Shown here: in pieces, positions 38,239 through 48,300 of the stretch
Layout of the letters: each line of letters begins with the position of its first letter
How positions within the stretch are numbered: position 1 is the stretch's first letter
Assembly (NCBI GenBank): GCA_035235625.1
Contig: CP141150.1
Location: 3,534,001-3,598,000, forward strand
Origin: Saururus chinensis
Taxonomy: Eukaryota > Streptophyta > Magnoliopsida > Piperales > Saururaceae
Reading direction: 5' to 3'
Length of the DNA: 64,000 nucleotides
Notes under the pieces: generated by a model
Seen by the model: only the letters and a program-made list of their open reading frames with translations
Databases searched by the model: none
Told to the model about the DNA's origin: nothing
Translations under genes and position numbers: made by a program

Positions 38239-40003
38239 AATGTATTACAAAATATATCTCTAACTTTCAAGTAATATACAAAATGACCTTATGTACATAT
38301 AAACTTCTACATATGACATGAATTATTTAAAATACATATTTTATTATTTTCTTTCTTTTAACTTCACCAAGTTACTATTTTTTATTTCTACCACCTCAGC
38401 TACTGGCTATGCTATCTCCACTACCAATTTCGTAATCTTCATCACCATCTCCAATTTATTTGATTTCATTTTCACCTTTTTTGCCACCATCATCTTCTCT
38501 TCCTCCCCTCTTTTCACTTCCTCCTCTTTTTTTTTCCTTCTCTCCTCTTCCCCCTCCTCCTCTTCTTTTTCTTTTTCCTCCTCCTTCTCCTCGATCCCTT
38601 CCTCCTCTCTTTCTCTATCTCTCCTCTCCCCTCCTCTATATGCTCCTCCTATTTTCCTCCTAGGTCGCCTCCTTTTCCTCTATGTCAGAATTTAATAGGA
38701 TCAATTATAAACTAACCAATGGGGCTATTAAAAATTTATTTATTTATATCTATAAGCTCAAATACTAAAAATAAACCCATGAATAAACATGTTAAATTAC
38801 TCAAAACTAAGAGTGAGTTTATTTGTACTTTATTCTAAACTTTCTCTAACGTATGTCACCTGAACCTTGTATTGACAGTCAACAATTAATAGTCAATAGT
38901 TGACAATCATATTTGTTATAATAAATAAAATTTAAGATCATATTATGAGTGACAATATCTCCCTAATATATTTATAATAAACTATTTTAACAAACTACAT
39001 AAATAAAATAGAATTAAAACAAATTTTAGACATGCGACTGTCGACTATCGGTTGTCAAATGTCCCAATTGTCAACTGTCATAATGCCTAGGGCCGAAGAT
39101 CATTTTTTTCTCCAGCATTGGCAATCTTTTACTGATGCGTGAAAGTCGATAGTCAGGACATTCAACAACTAATAGTCGCATGTCTAAAATTTGCTCTATT
39201 CTTATTTTATCTATGTAGTTTGTTAAGATATTTTATTGTAAATACTTAGAGAGACATTATCACTTATAATGCTATCTTATATCCCATTTATTGTAATAAA
39301 TCTTATTATCTACTGTCAGTTGCCGATTGTTAATATGAGGTTTAGGTTAGCATTAGAAAAAACTCGAGATCAAGTACAAATAAAACTCACTCTTTGTTTT
39401 AAGTAATTTAACATGTTTATAGGCTCATTTTTTAAGATTTGAGCTTATAAATAAAAAAATTTAATTTTTAATTGCTCCATTGGCTAGTTTATAAACAATC
39501 TTGTTCGATTCTTGTAGGGAGGAAGAGGAGGCAACCATGGAGGAAAAGGGGAGGAGAGGAGAGAGAGAAAGAGGAGGGAGTGAGGAGGGAAAGGAGGAGA
39601 AGGAGGAAAGGAAGAGGAGGAGGAGAAGAGAAGGAAAAAGAAGAGCAGGAGGAGAAGAGAAGAAAAAGATGGGGTGGCAGAAGAGGGGAGGAAGAGAATG
39701 TGACTATGGCGGAGTAGGGAAAGACAAAATTAGATAAAACAGCCTATGCCGAAGATGACAAAGTTGGTGGTAGAGCAGGTGGAATTGATGGTTGAGGCAA
39801 CTGAGCTAGCAGCACTAGTGGCTGAGGTGGTGGAGCCAAAGCCAGAGATGGTGGAATGGGAAATAGTGACTTAGTAAAATTAAAAGGAAAAAAATGAGAA
39901 AAAAAAGTATTTTAGATAGTTTGTGCCACATGTAGAGGTTTATATGTACATAAAATTATTTTATGTATAACTTAAAAATAAGAAACATTTGGTGTAATAC
40001 ATT
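38239..40003. mobile_element. Foldback element with arms of about 850 bp
   Basis: The left arm starts AATGTATTAC (38239) and the right arm ends GTAATACATT (40003). The arms pair imperfectly throughout, with a centre near 39120. Matched blocks include GACATGCGACTGTCGACTAT with ATAGTCGCATGTC, and the pyrimidine-rich tract 38490-38690 with the purine-rich tract 39530-39720. The C/T and A/G tracts yield long low-complexity frames on each side that are not genes. No transposase is seen. Confidence 0.8.
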
Positions 40004-40236
40004 ATATTCAAGGGCCATTTTGGCACATCTCATTATCATTTACTAGCTACATTGCATATCCTTCCTTCCTAATTTTTTTATTTCAATAAGACTTCCTTGC
40101 AAGTTGAAAATCATCGTCAATAATTTTAGATATATTAGATATTTTATTTCTTAATATGAATTAGATTATATCATAATCTTCTGTGGGTGTAGTTATGTAG
40201 GACATGTCTCTAGCTTTACTAAAGACATTACATGGC

Positions 40237-40427
40237 CTCCCTTCATTATATATTAATAGCTGTATTTGAAAAAAATAGTGGCTTTTATCAAAGGTATCTA
40301 AGAAAAGGAAAAATAAGTTTATGATACTCTTTTTTAAGTACTCAATCACTTAAATTGAACAAAATAAAGATATTAATATGAAACAAACTTTTTTTGTCAA
40401 ACAAAGTTATTAATTTAGGACGGAGGG
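40237..40427. mobile_element. Stowaway-like MITE, copy 2
   Basis: The ends CTCCCTTCATTATATATTAA and TTAATTTAGGACGGAGGGA are inverted copies and match the Stowaway terminus. The interior resembles 19870-20051 and 52149-52325. Confidence 0.75.
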
Positions 40428-40941
40428 ATGTTTGAATATAAGGATGGGTTGGTGTTTGTCAAAGAATTTTTTAATATAACAAAAAATGTTTGTTGTTTAT
40501 TTGGACACAAATTTACATTGCTTAGTTTTTCTTTTTTATTTCTTTTTAGTTTTGACATGTGACAAAAGAAATTCCTGTTATCATTCGACTTTCATGAGCC
40601 GTATATTTTAGGACATGTCTAGTTTGACTAGGCACCGTGACTAGAGTCCCCATACTAGCCCACATAGGGCTATAAACATGGTACATAAAAGGCAACTCAC
40701 CATACATACATCTATTATCTTATATATTATGTTTGGAGCCCTCTACAGGCTAGTGGCATGGCTATGGTCACAGGTTAGGAAAATATTTTGTATATTTTAT
40801 AACTCGACTTACTCTTTTGGACACAAAAGAAAAGAGAGAAAATTTAGGCATGTGAATTTTGACATGGAATCCATACAAGATCTTTCTAATTAAGAAGTAG
40901 GATGAGATGTTGTAGCATAAATACAACTCTAAGTTCCAAAT

Positions 40942-40944
<3 letters not shown>

Positions 40945-40999
<55 letters not shown>
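40945..40999. repeat. (TA)n microsatellite
   Basis: A run of about 54 bp of TA dinucleotides. Confidence 0.95.
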
Positions 41000-41000
<1 letters not shown>

Positions 41001-41892
41001 ATGTATACAAGAACCCCAACGTAAAAGCCATTTCATGACAAAGAAAAACTATTCCCTTTGAGATGGATTACATTTTTGGCTACTAGCAAGAAAAATTGGG
41101 ATAAAAAACATTACTCTTATAAAAAATTTCAGAAATAGAAATGGACTAATGAAAGGTTTTTTTATGTACAAAATCCATGAAACAAATCTTATAATTCACA
41201 TCCAATAAACTAATTTAGCAATTCCTGACTCAATCATTCACTAAAATAGATAGCTAAAAAAGCTATCAGATAATGATATGAACATACATGGGTTCAAGAT
41301 CAAATAAAAAAATCGAAAAGATAAATTTTGATGCAACTTGGAGTGAAATGAGAGGATTAATCGAGGGAAAAGGAAATTTTTTGTGAAGAGGAGAAGGAAT
41401 ATAGGTTTTGGAGGGTTTTTCTACTCTCTACTCCCTAATCCCTAATTCAATTCTCATTCATTCTATAAGAAATGATGGCATATAGCCGTTGTACATACTT
41501 CAGGACCAAGTGTGCCCTTATCCTATTTGAACATGAATATCTTGTTGTCTTAAGAAAATAAATCACCAATACGACAATTAAAATAGCAATTGATTGGGAT
41601 CCATTAGGATTGAAATGGCAATAATTAAGATCAATTGGCCATAAAAAATACACTATAAAAGTTAAAAATTACTAATACAACTAAAGATGATGAGTCTACT
41701 ACCCCTCTTTTAACCAACCTTCCCCTTAGATATCTATTATATATATATATATATTCAAACGGTAGATATTTACGTGGTAGGTTACAAAAATAGGAGTGAT
41801 AAACTTCTTATCCTACAACCAAAATAAACTACTAATTCAATAGGGCTACATCATTCCTTCGTTGTTTCCTCCTCAAACTTGCCCAAGGCTGT
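41000..41892. other. AT-rich intergenic DNA
   Basis: No gene or repeat family is supported apart from a short (TA) run near 41735. Confidence 0.4.
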
Positions 41893-41898
41893 GCTGTG

Positions 41899-42271
41899 TC
41901 ACGGTCTACTTATTGTAGCATTGAATTGAATGTCAATTCAGGCTACTGTATAATGTGTGGTCACTCCATCCAACGTAAATGTCAGCTTCATCCTCGTAAA
42001 ATCCCGAGCAACCTCCCCAAACTTGTGAAGACACTGCATACCCAAGATGAAATCTGCCCACTGAGAGGTAAGAGATGGAAATCTTCTACAAGAGGCACTC
42101 CCTAGATGTGTAATGTGGCACCCTGACATACACCTACAGTGCGCATGTGTGCCCTATCACCAATCATCACATCAAAGCTCCGTGAGTTGGTAACGGTGCA
42201 TAAGTCCCAAGCCACCTGCTCATTAATGGAGTAGTGTGTGTTGCCGGTGTCAATGAGAACTAACACCTCTG
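41899..42271 (-). mobile_element. Ty3/gypsy retropepsin (protease) fragment
   Basis: From 42266 down, the minus strand encodes VLVLIDTGNTHYSINEQVAW, with the LIDTG active-site motif of retroviral-type aspartic proteases. Stops interrupt it. A second frame near 42055-41945 gives ADFILGMQCLHKFGEVARDF and MKLTFTLDG, the conserved end of plant gypsy retropepsins. Gag and RT are absent. The fragment abuts and partly overlaps the last codons of the NLR at 42260-44587, on the same strand. Confidence 0.85.
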
Positions 42272-44587
42272 CTCATTCATTACATGTGAACATACATTTT
42301 TATCCTCTTTTAGTATCATATTCTCGATCATTAGTCTCCGTGGAAGCTTCTCCAGCTTTGGACATTTTTTGAAAACAAAGTGTGTGAGGGAAGGAAACAA
42401 GATCTCATCTCTACATATGCACTTAAGTTTTGCAAGATCTAAGAGAGTCAAAACTTTAAGATTGGGAAAACAAGTGCACCCTTGTTTCACTTCTTCATCT
42501 GCCTCAATCAGTTCTTCCAGCTCATGAGCATCGCTAATTTTAAGCTCCACTAGGCCTTGAAGATGCTGAAGCCCGATCATGTATTTGAGGCTTGTGCATA
42601 ATCTAATCTCTAGCTTCCGAAGGTTTTGAAGGTTCATCTGTCCTATTTGGATCTTTTCTAATTTCAAGCAAAGTGTAAGTGTGAGGTCTTCAAGGCTAGA
42701 AAAGTACCATCTTGTAAATACTAGAGATTCCATTAGTAGAGATCCTCCTATGTTTAGCAATGATAGTTTTTTCATATTCTCAAGTGTTGACAGCACCTCA
42801 TCCCATCTGGTAATAGGCCAATCATTCATACTTAGATGCCGTAGGGAGTGCGACAATCGCCGAAGACCGTTTATGAAATCACCTTGATCCGAAACCGGCA
42901 ATTCCTCGAAGTGCCAACCTCTGAATTCAAGAGATAGGATTTCAAGCTTGCTCAAGTTTTGAAGTTCCACTGGGAATGCTTTGAGACAGTGCATACCCCT
43001 GAGACTTCTCAACTCAAGAAGTTGTCCAATGGTGTCCGGAAGCTCCAGATTAAACCTGTTACCAAACATGTGCAGCACCTCCAGTTTAATCAAATTTCCT
43101 ATCTCTGTTGGCAATCTTTTCAAGTCCGTACCATGTATACCCAGATATCTCAACTCCACTAGCTGCCCAATTGCCTCTGGTAGGTCAGTAAATTTAACAC
43201 CATGCAGCTCTAGGACTCTTAATTTGCACATGGATTTGAAGAAGCAATTCGATATTTTTATTCTTGAAGTTCTACTATTGATAATCAATGTAGTCAAATT
43301 GAGGCAAAGAGGTTGTTCAAGAAATTTGTCTTCTTTCGATACATAAATCCTGTGGGCCTCTCTCCACCCACTTGCTATTTGTGCTTGTGTCAAGTGAGAA
43401 CCTCCATGTACGAAGAACTTCATCTTTGATTTAGAAGCAATCCATAATCCCATTTCTCGTACAATGTTGTGCATCTTTACGATCTCATCATCATCTTCAC
43501 TTGATCGTTCTAACAAACATGCAGTAGAGAGGGTTCCAAAGATGTCATATCCTCTATCAATTGCTACCACATAGCTTCCATTCAAGGCGGAAAGCCCATC
43601 CGCAATCCAAAACTTCACAAGTTCACTTAAAATAAATTTCTCAGTTTCAGGATACAAACAACAATACAAGAAACAATCCTTTTCTCCGTGATTTGGGAGA
43701 GCATCATAACTGAGTTTCAAGAGAGCAAAAATTCGTTCCTCTACATCCAAAAGCTCTGAGGGGGGCTTTTCAAGAGCATTTAAATAATTTAATGCATGCC
43801 TCCATTCTTCTGGGGTATATTTACATGCCATAGCCCTACCGATGATGGTGAGCGCAAGTGGCAACCCTGCACATTTTTTTGCAACTTCCTTAGCAAGGCA
43901 TGTAATTCGAGGATTAGACTCGAGGGTCTCCTTCCCTACACTTCTCTCAAATAAAGCCCACGAGTCATTCCATCCCAAACACTCGATCTTAATTATTAAA
44001 TCAGGTTGCATTTGACTACACACCTTCTTTGATCGAGTAGTAAAGATTATGTTGCAAAGGGATATGTCAATTCCAATCTCTTCAAGATTTAAAAATTCCC
44101 AAATGTCATCAAATAATAAAGCAACTTTCTCTTTGTCAAATGCCTTGTTTATTTCTTCAGCGCGTTGATAACGCTTTCCATCTTGTTTGAAACGCAAATT
44201 CATCTTTTCCATTACAGCCTTTTGAATGTCATCCACATCAATGGACTTGGAAATTACTATCCAAATAACTATAAAATTCGAAGGTTCCAGAAACTCTTTG
44301 AGAATTCTTTTCATAAGTGTGGTTTTCCCAATCCCTCCCATGCCATAAATGCCAACCATTCCAACCTCTCCATCTCTAAGAAAATTGCATACCTGGTAGA
44401 AAGCTTGATCTTGCCCAATCAAAGTAATGGAAGAAATCCAACATCGTCTTAGTTGTTGTTCCACTGCAGTTGAAGTACTGGCCACCATTGTTGTGTTTCC
44501 ATGGCTGGGCTGTTGTTGCTGATGAACTTGAGAAAGAGGGGGTGGCCTCAGGCTGTTGATTACATCTTGCAGATTGGGATTAGTCAT
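42260..44587 (-). CDS. NB-ARC-LRR immune receptor (CNL type), NLR1
   Basis: A 775-residue intracellular immune receptor in one coding exon. NB-ARC motifs in order: P-loop GMGGIGKTT (82-90), kinase-2 VALLFDDIW (155-163), RNBS-B IIFTTRSKKV (180-189), GLPLAL (241-246), RNBS-D CFLYCCLYPE (305-314) and an MHD-position motif reading MHN (372-374). About 15 irregular leucine-rich repeats follow (from about 430). Trp ending kinase-2 (LLFDDIW) and RNBS-D mark it as non-TIR. The N-terminus is only about 80 residues, Pro/Gln/Ser-rich, with no coiled coil or EDVID region, so it is shorter than typical RPS2/RPS5-like proteins. I start at the ATG at 44587, just after a 5'UTR intron. The C-terminus stops soon after CPKLEKLPRRL and lacks the usual W-rich tail; its stop codon lies inside a retroelement fragment. 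Paralogous to the gene at 58284-60815. Confidence 0.88.
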   Translation of the reverse strand: MTNPNLQDVINSLRPPPLSQVHQQQQPSHGNTTMVASTSTAVEQQLRRCWISSITLIGQDQAFYQVCNFLRDGEVGMVGIYGMGGIGKTTLMKRILKEFLEPSNFIVIWIVISKSIDVDDIQKAVMEKMNLRFKQDGKRYQRAEEINKAFDKEKVALLFDDIWEFLNLEEIGIDISLCNIIFTTRSKKVCSQMQPDLIIKIECLGWNDSWALFERSVGKETLESNPRITCLAKEVAKKCAGLPLALTIIGRAMACKYTPEEWRHALNYLNALEKPPSELLDVEERIFALLKLSYDALPNHGEKDCFLYCCLYPETEKFILSELVKFWIADGLSALNGSYVVAIDRGYDIFGTLSTACLLERSSEDDDEIVKMHNIVREMGLWIASKSKMKFFVHGGSHLTQAQIASGWREAHRIYVSKEDKFLEQPLCLNLTTLIINSRTSRIKISNCFFKSMCKLRVLELHGVKFTDLPEAIGQLVELRYLGIHGTDLKRLPTEIGNLIKLEVLHMFGNRFNLELPDTIGQLLELRSLRGMHCLKAFPVELQNLSKLEILSLEFRGWHFEELPVSDQGDFINGLRRLSHSLRHLSMNDWPITRWDEVLSTLENMKKLSLLNIGGSLLMESLVFTRWYFSSLEDLTLTLCLKLEKIQIGQMNLQNLRKLEIRLCTSLKYMIGLQHLQGLVELKISDAHELEELIEADEEVKQGCTCFPNLKVLTLLDLAKLKCICRDEILFPSLTHFVFKKCPKLEKLPRRLMIENMILKEDKNVCSHVMNEQRC

Positions 44588-44599
44588 CGTGATTTGGAG

Positions 44600-44686
44600 C
44601 TGAAACGATGAGGGAGATTTGAAAAATATTATATAAAGAAAAAAGAGAAAGGCTTTCAAGTTGATGGTAGAAGGGAATAGACTTAC
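44600..44686 (-). other. Probable 5'UTR intron of NLR1
   Basis: On the minus strand a donor GTAAGTCT follows CTTTGAACTTCA and an acceptor CGTTTCAG lies 12 bp before the ATG. The NLR at 58284 has an equivalent intron, which supports the call. Confidence 0.65.
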
Positions 44687-45339
44687 TGAAGTTCAAAGAA
44701 CAAGCAAAAGAGTTCAAAGTTTGTTAGTACTATCAAACTAATGTAGAAAGAAACAAGCGCTTATGTAGAAAGAACTAAACAGAAGTACACAAGGAGATTT
44801 GTTGTCAATGGGTATTGTGCATTTTGGAAGGAAATCAAGGGCTAAGAGCTGAACGGTTGAGGATTTGACACATTTAAAATAATAACTGAAGAAGGCAAGA
44901 GCAGAAAATGAAAGAAAGAATTTTTTTCAGGATTACTGGAGGCTGCGGGAGTGAGTTTACATTCAATTCAATTTCTCAATTTAATTGGATTTTCTTGACA
45001 ACAAAGTAAATCCATATCTTTGTCACTAGAGAAATCAAGACCACCGAGGAAAATGGGGCTTGCTTACATTACCAGAATGAAAGAACTATTTGATTGAATT
45101 AGGCAATGGGAAGATGTAGAAGCTGCATGGATATGACAAACATACACATATCTTTAAAGATGTTCCCCAAGAGGAAAGAGTTTATTTTGGCTCCTTACTT
45201 ATAATGAGTCGACCATAGGTTATGCATGAGAACCTTTTATCTTCGAGATTGACGGCATATATACTAGTGCAAGTTAGTGTATGTATTGTATGCCCGATAA
45301 TAAATATCAAAGGGCAGCAATGATAAATATCAAGGGCAG

Positions 45340-48300
45340 CAATGATGAAACCAAAACCTGATAAAACAGTTTATAATTTAAAACTGTAAACATCCACATA
45401 CGGTCAATCATTGTACGGCCAAAGCAAATATCCTCAGGCGCTACTCGAAAACAACCGTACGAATAAATTTGCTATGATCATAGACTTTTAAATACAAGTC
45501 ACTCTCCCAGGCATCCCTGAGTATAAGTCCCATAACAGTCCACTGACTGATCCAAATGAAAGTCCAGAATAACATTTTGTGTTCTCATCTCACCCAATAC
45601 AACAGATCGTGACACAAATAAACTCGCTATGAGTCAAGCAGATACCTGAGTCAACGAGAATCAATCCACCGCTGAAACGAGCATCCATCACCAGGAGCTC
45701 TCCGCACAACCTGCAAAACCTCCCGTACAACGGGGCTAAAAATAGTAGGGTGAGTATTTTCATACTCAGTAGGAAAATACCCAGTAGGGGAAATCCTAAA
45801 CAGTGAACTCCATAAGTTCATAAATCCATGCGTCATGCAACTCAAACATGAAGCATAAGCATATCAATATCATGCTCAAACTCACACAAACATACCAAAT
45901 GCACCAACGTGCCACAGACATACTGAAGGCACCATCGTGCCAGAATCATACCAAAGGCACCAACGTGCCAAAGTCATACCAAAGGCACCAACGTGCCAAC
46001 ATCATACCAAATCAAACTTACACAAACACCCTTATCCAGGGTCATACAACTTACTCGTACCACCGTACGCATACTCATACAACATACGCATACTTGTACG
46101 ACCTTACTCGTACAATCATATGCTCACTCATACAGCTTACCCATACATGTACGACCTTACTCGTATAATCAGACTCGTACGACCTCACTCGTATAGTCTG
46201 CACAAAATCATACTTACTGTCTTACTCAGAAACATATTCTCATAATCGTACCCATACTCTTATAGTCATGCTCATACTCATACGCTTACAGTCCTGCTCA
46301 TACACACTCTTACAGTCCTGCTCATACATACTCTTACAGTCGTACTCACACTCATACAGTCGTACTCATACACATAATCATACACATATCAACGACCACT
46401 GAAGCTCATTACAACTAATAAGCTCCAGCGTCGAAATGGAAAAGAATGCCACTGGGGCAACACCTTAACCTCCGGGGAGTGACTAGACGCCATGGACTTT
46501 TCCGAAGGTAAGGCACACCAATGCTCATGGGGCACTGGATCAAACAAGTAAGAGTAGATCCATGATACTACTTACCTGAGTGCGCAAACATAACCACCCA
46601 CACATAAGGGGTCATACAGTTACCCACCATAATGGGTCTTATAGTGCCATAGAATCGCCCACCATAATGGGTCTTATAGTGCCAGAGAATAGCCCACCAT
46701 AATGGGTCTTATAGTGCCATTGCCACTCTTGAGCAGAAAACATACAGTGCCACTCTTGGGCGGAAACATACAACGCTCTCAACAGAGCATCAAACGTCTG
46801 GGCTTACACAGCACACAGACCAAATTAGAAACATACGTCGCTCTCATCAGAGCATCAGACGTCTGGGCTTCATACCGCACGCAGACAAAGTCAGAAACGT
46901 ACATCGCTCTCAACAGAGCATCAATCGTCTGGGCTTATACAGCACGCAGACCAAATCAAAACAACATCGTTCTCAGCAGAGCATCAGACGTCCGGTGCCC
47001 TATACAGCACACAAACAACATCCCGCAGGATAAACACCATGGCAAAACATGATAAATGCTCGGCCGACTCATTAGCGACCAGCTCAAACACGGAACTTAA
47101 TCCGTCGAACCCTCAGGTCTCAAACTCACAACGCTATCATTAGCTGTGCTTAAAATTCAAGTTTGAATTAAGTATATTATGCGGTACAATTATGCCACAC
47201 AAACTCACAGTCCTTGACTGGTCAAACTGAAGCTGAGCCCGATCCGAAACCCAAGTTTGTTAGGGCAGCAGACTTCACTTACCCGTCCACATCATGGACA
47301 AAACTCATCATACACCAAACCCTTACAGTCTTACACTCTTCGCCATCCATCTTATGGCTAAAATATCTTACACTGACATCCTCAAATAACGCTCCTCAGA
47401 GCCAACCCAGTTGTTGCCCTCTTACTTATATCTCACTTATTATACTTATTTTTCACTTCATAATCTATACGTTATGCTTGTACAATTATGAACACTCTTA
47501 CTGTCTGACAAATGCCCAATACACAATCCACCCCAAACTGATCCATTCTAATCCTTGCCTGTCATACTCTTATCCTCTGTCATACGCTTACACAATCGTA
47601 TCCAAATTCAGACAGAGCTTCTGTCACCTCTTACTGTCCATCGCCCATACCTCTGCCCACAAACACATACGCACATCCAAAGCATAGGCAAAATGCCATC
47701 ATACACACGTATGTCTCACACATAGTTATAACATACACATACGGTCATACATACATAACTTACAAACATGCATGCTAGCCATCACTAGCACATGCATACA
47801 CACGTCAAACATGCACGCTAGCCATCACTAGCATATGCATAACCCATACATAGCATACTGACATATTTGCTAGCCATCGCTAGCGCATACATAATCCACA
47901 TCCATAAAACGTGCATACATCTCATGCATATCAATCATGCCATACAATCATGCTTACATGCACATCATGCAATCGGATCGTTACTTAACATCCAAGCATG
48001 GAATCATACAATCCTAGCATGCTGCTACTCATTCAAAGCATGCTTCATGAAATTACGAGTTCAAAGCTCCCCTACCTCGTAATCATGACGTTCGATGGCG
48101 AGCACACGACGGTGGCGGTGTCGGCGGCGGAGTTGGCAGTCAAAACCGTTGCCTGGCTGAGAGAGCTGCTGTCCTGAGGGTTTTAGGATGCGCCGGAACT
48201 ATCACGGCCAAATAGAATATAAAAAATCAATGCGGTAAAACCCGCGATCCATGGCGGCACACTAGGGCGGCCGGGAGAAATATCGTGCCAACATATGTGG

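Noticed and set aside
38318-38695. Ser/Phe-rich open frame
   Set aside because: It is the pyrimidine-rich arm of a foldback element; the partner arm gives an Arg/Glu-rich frame at 39472-39737. Both are composition artefacts.
44588-44659. N-terminal extension of NLR1 to 44659
   Set aside because: It needs a TTG start and reads through the predicted 5'UTR intron; the ATG at 44587 aligns with the paralogue leader.
45848-46245. Frames with HTHTYSY-like repeats
   Set aside because: Translations of LTR minisatellites; no protein family, and the same DNA is read inverted in copy A.
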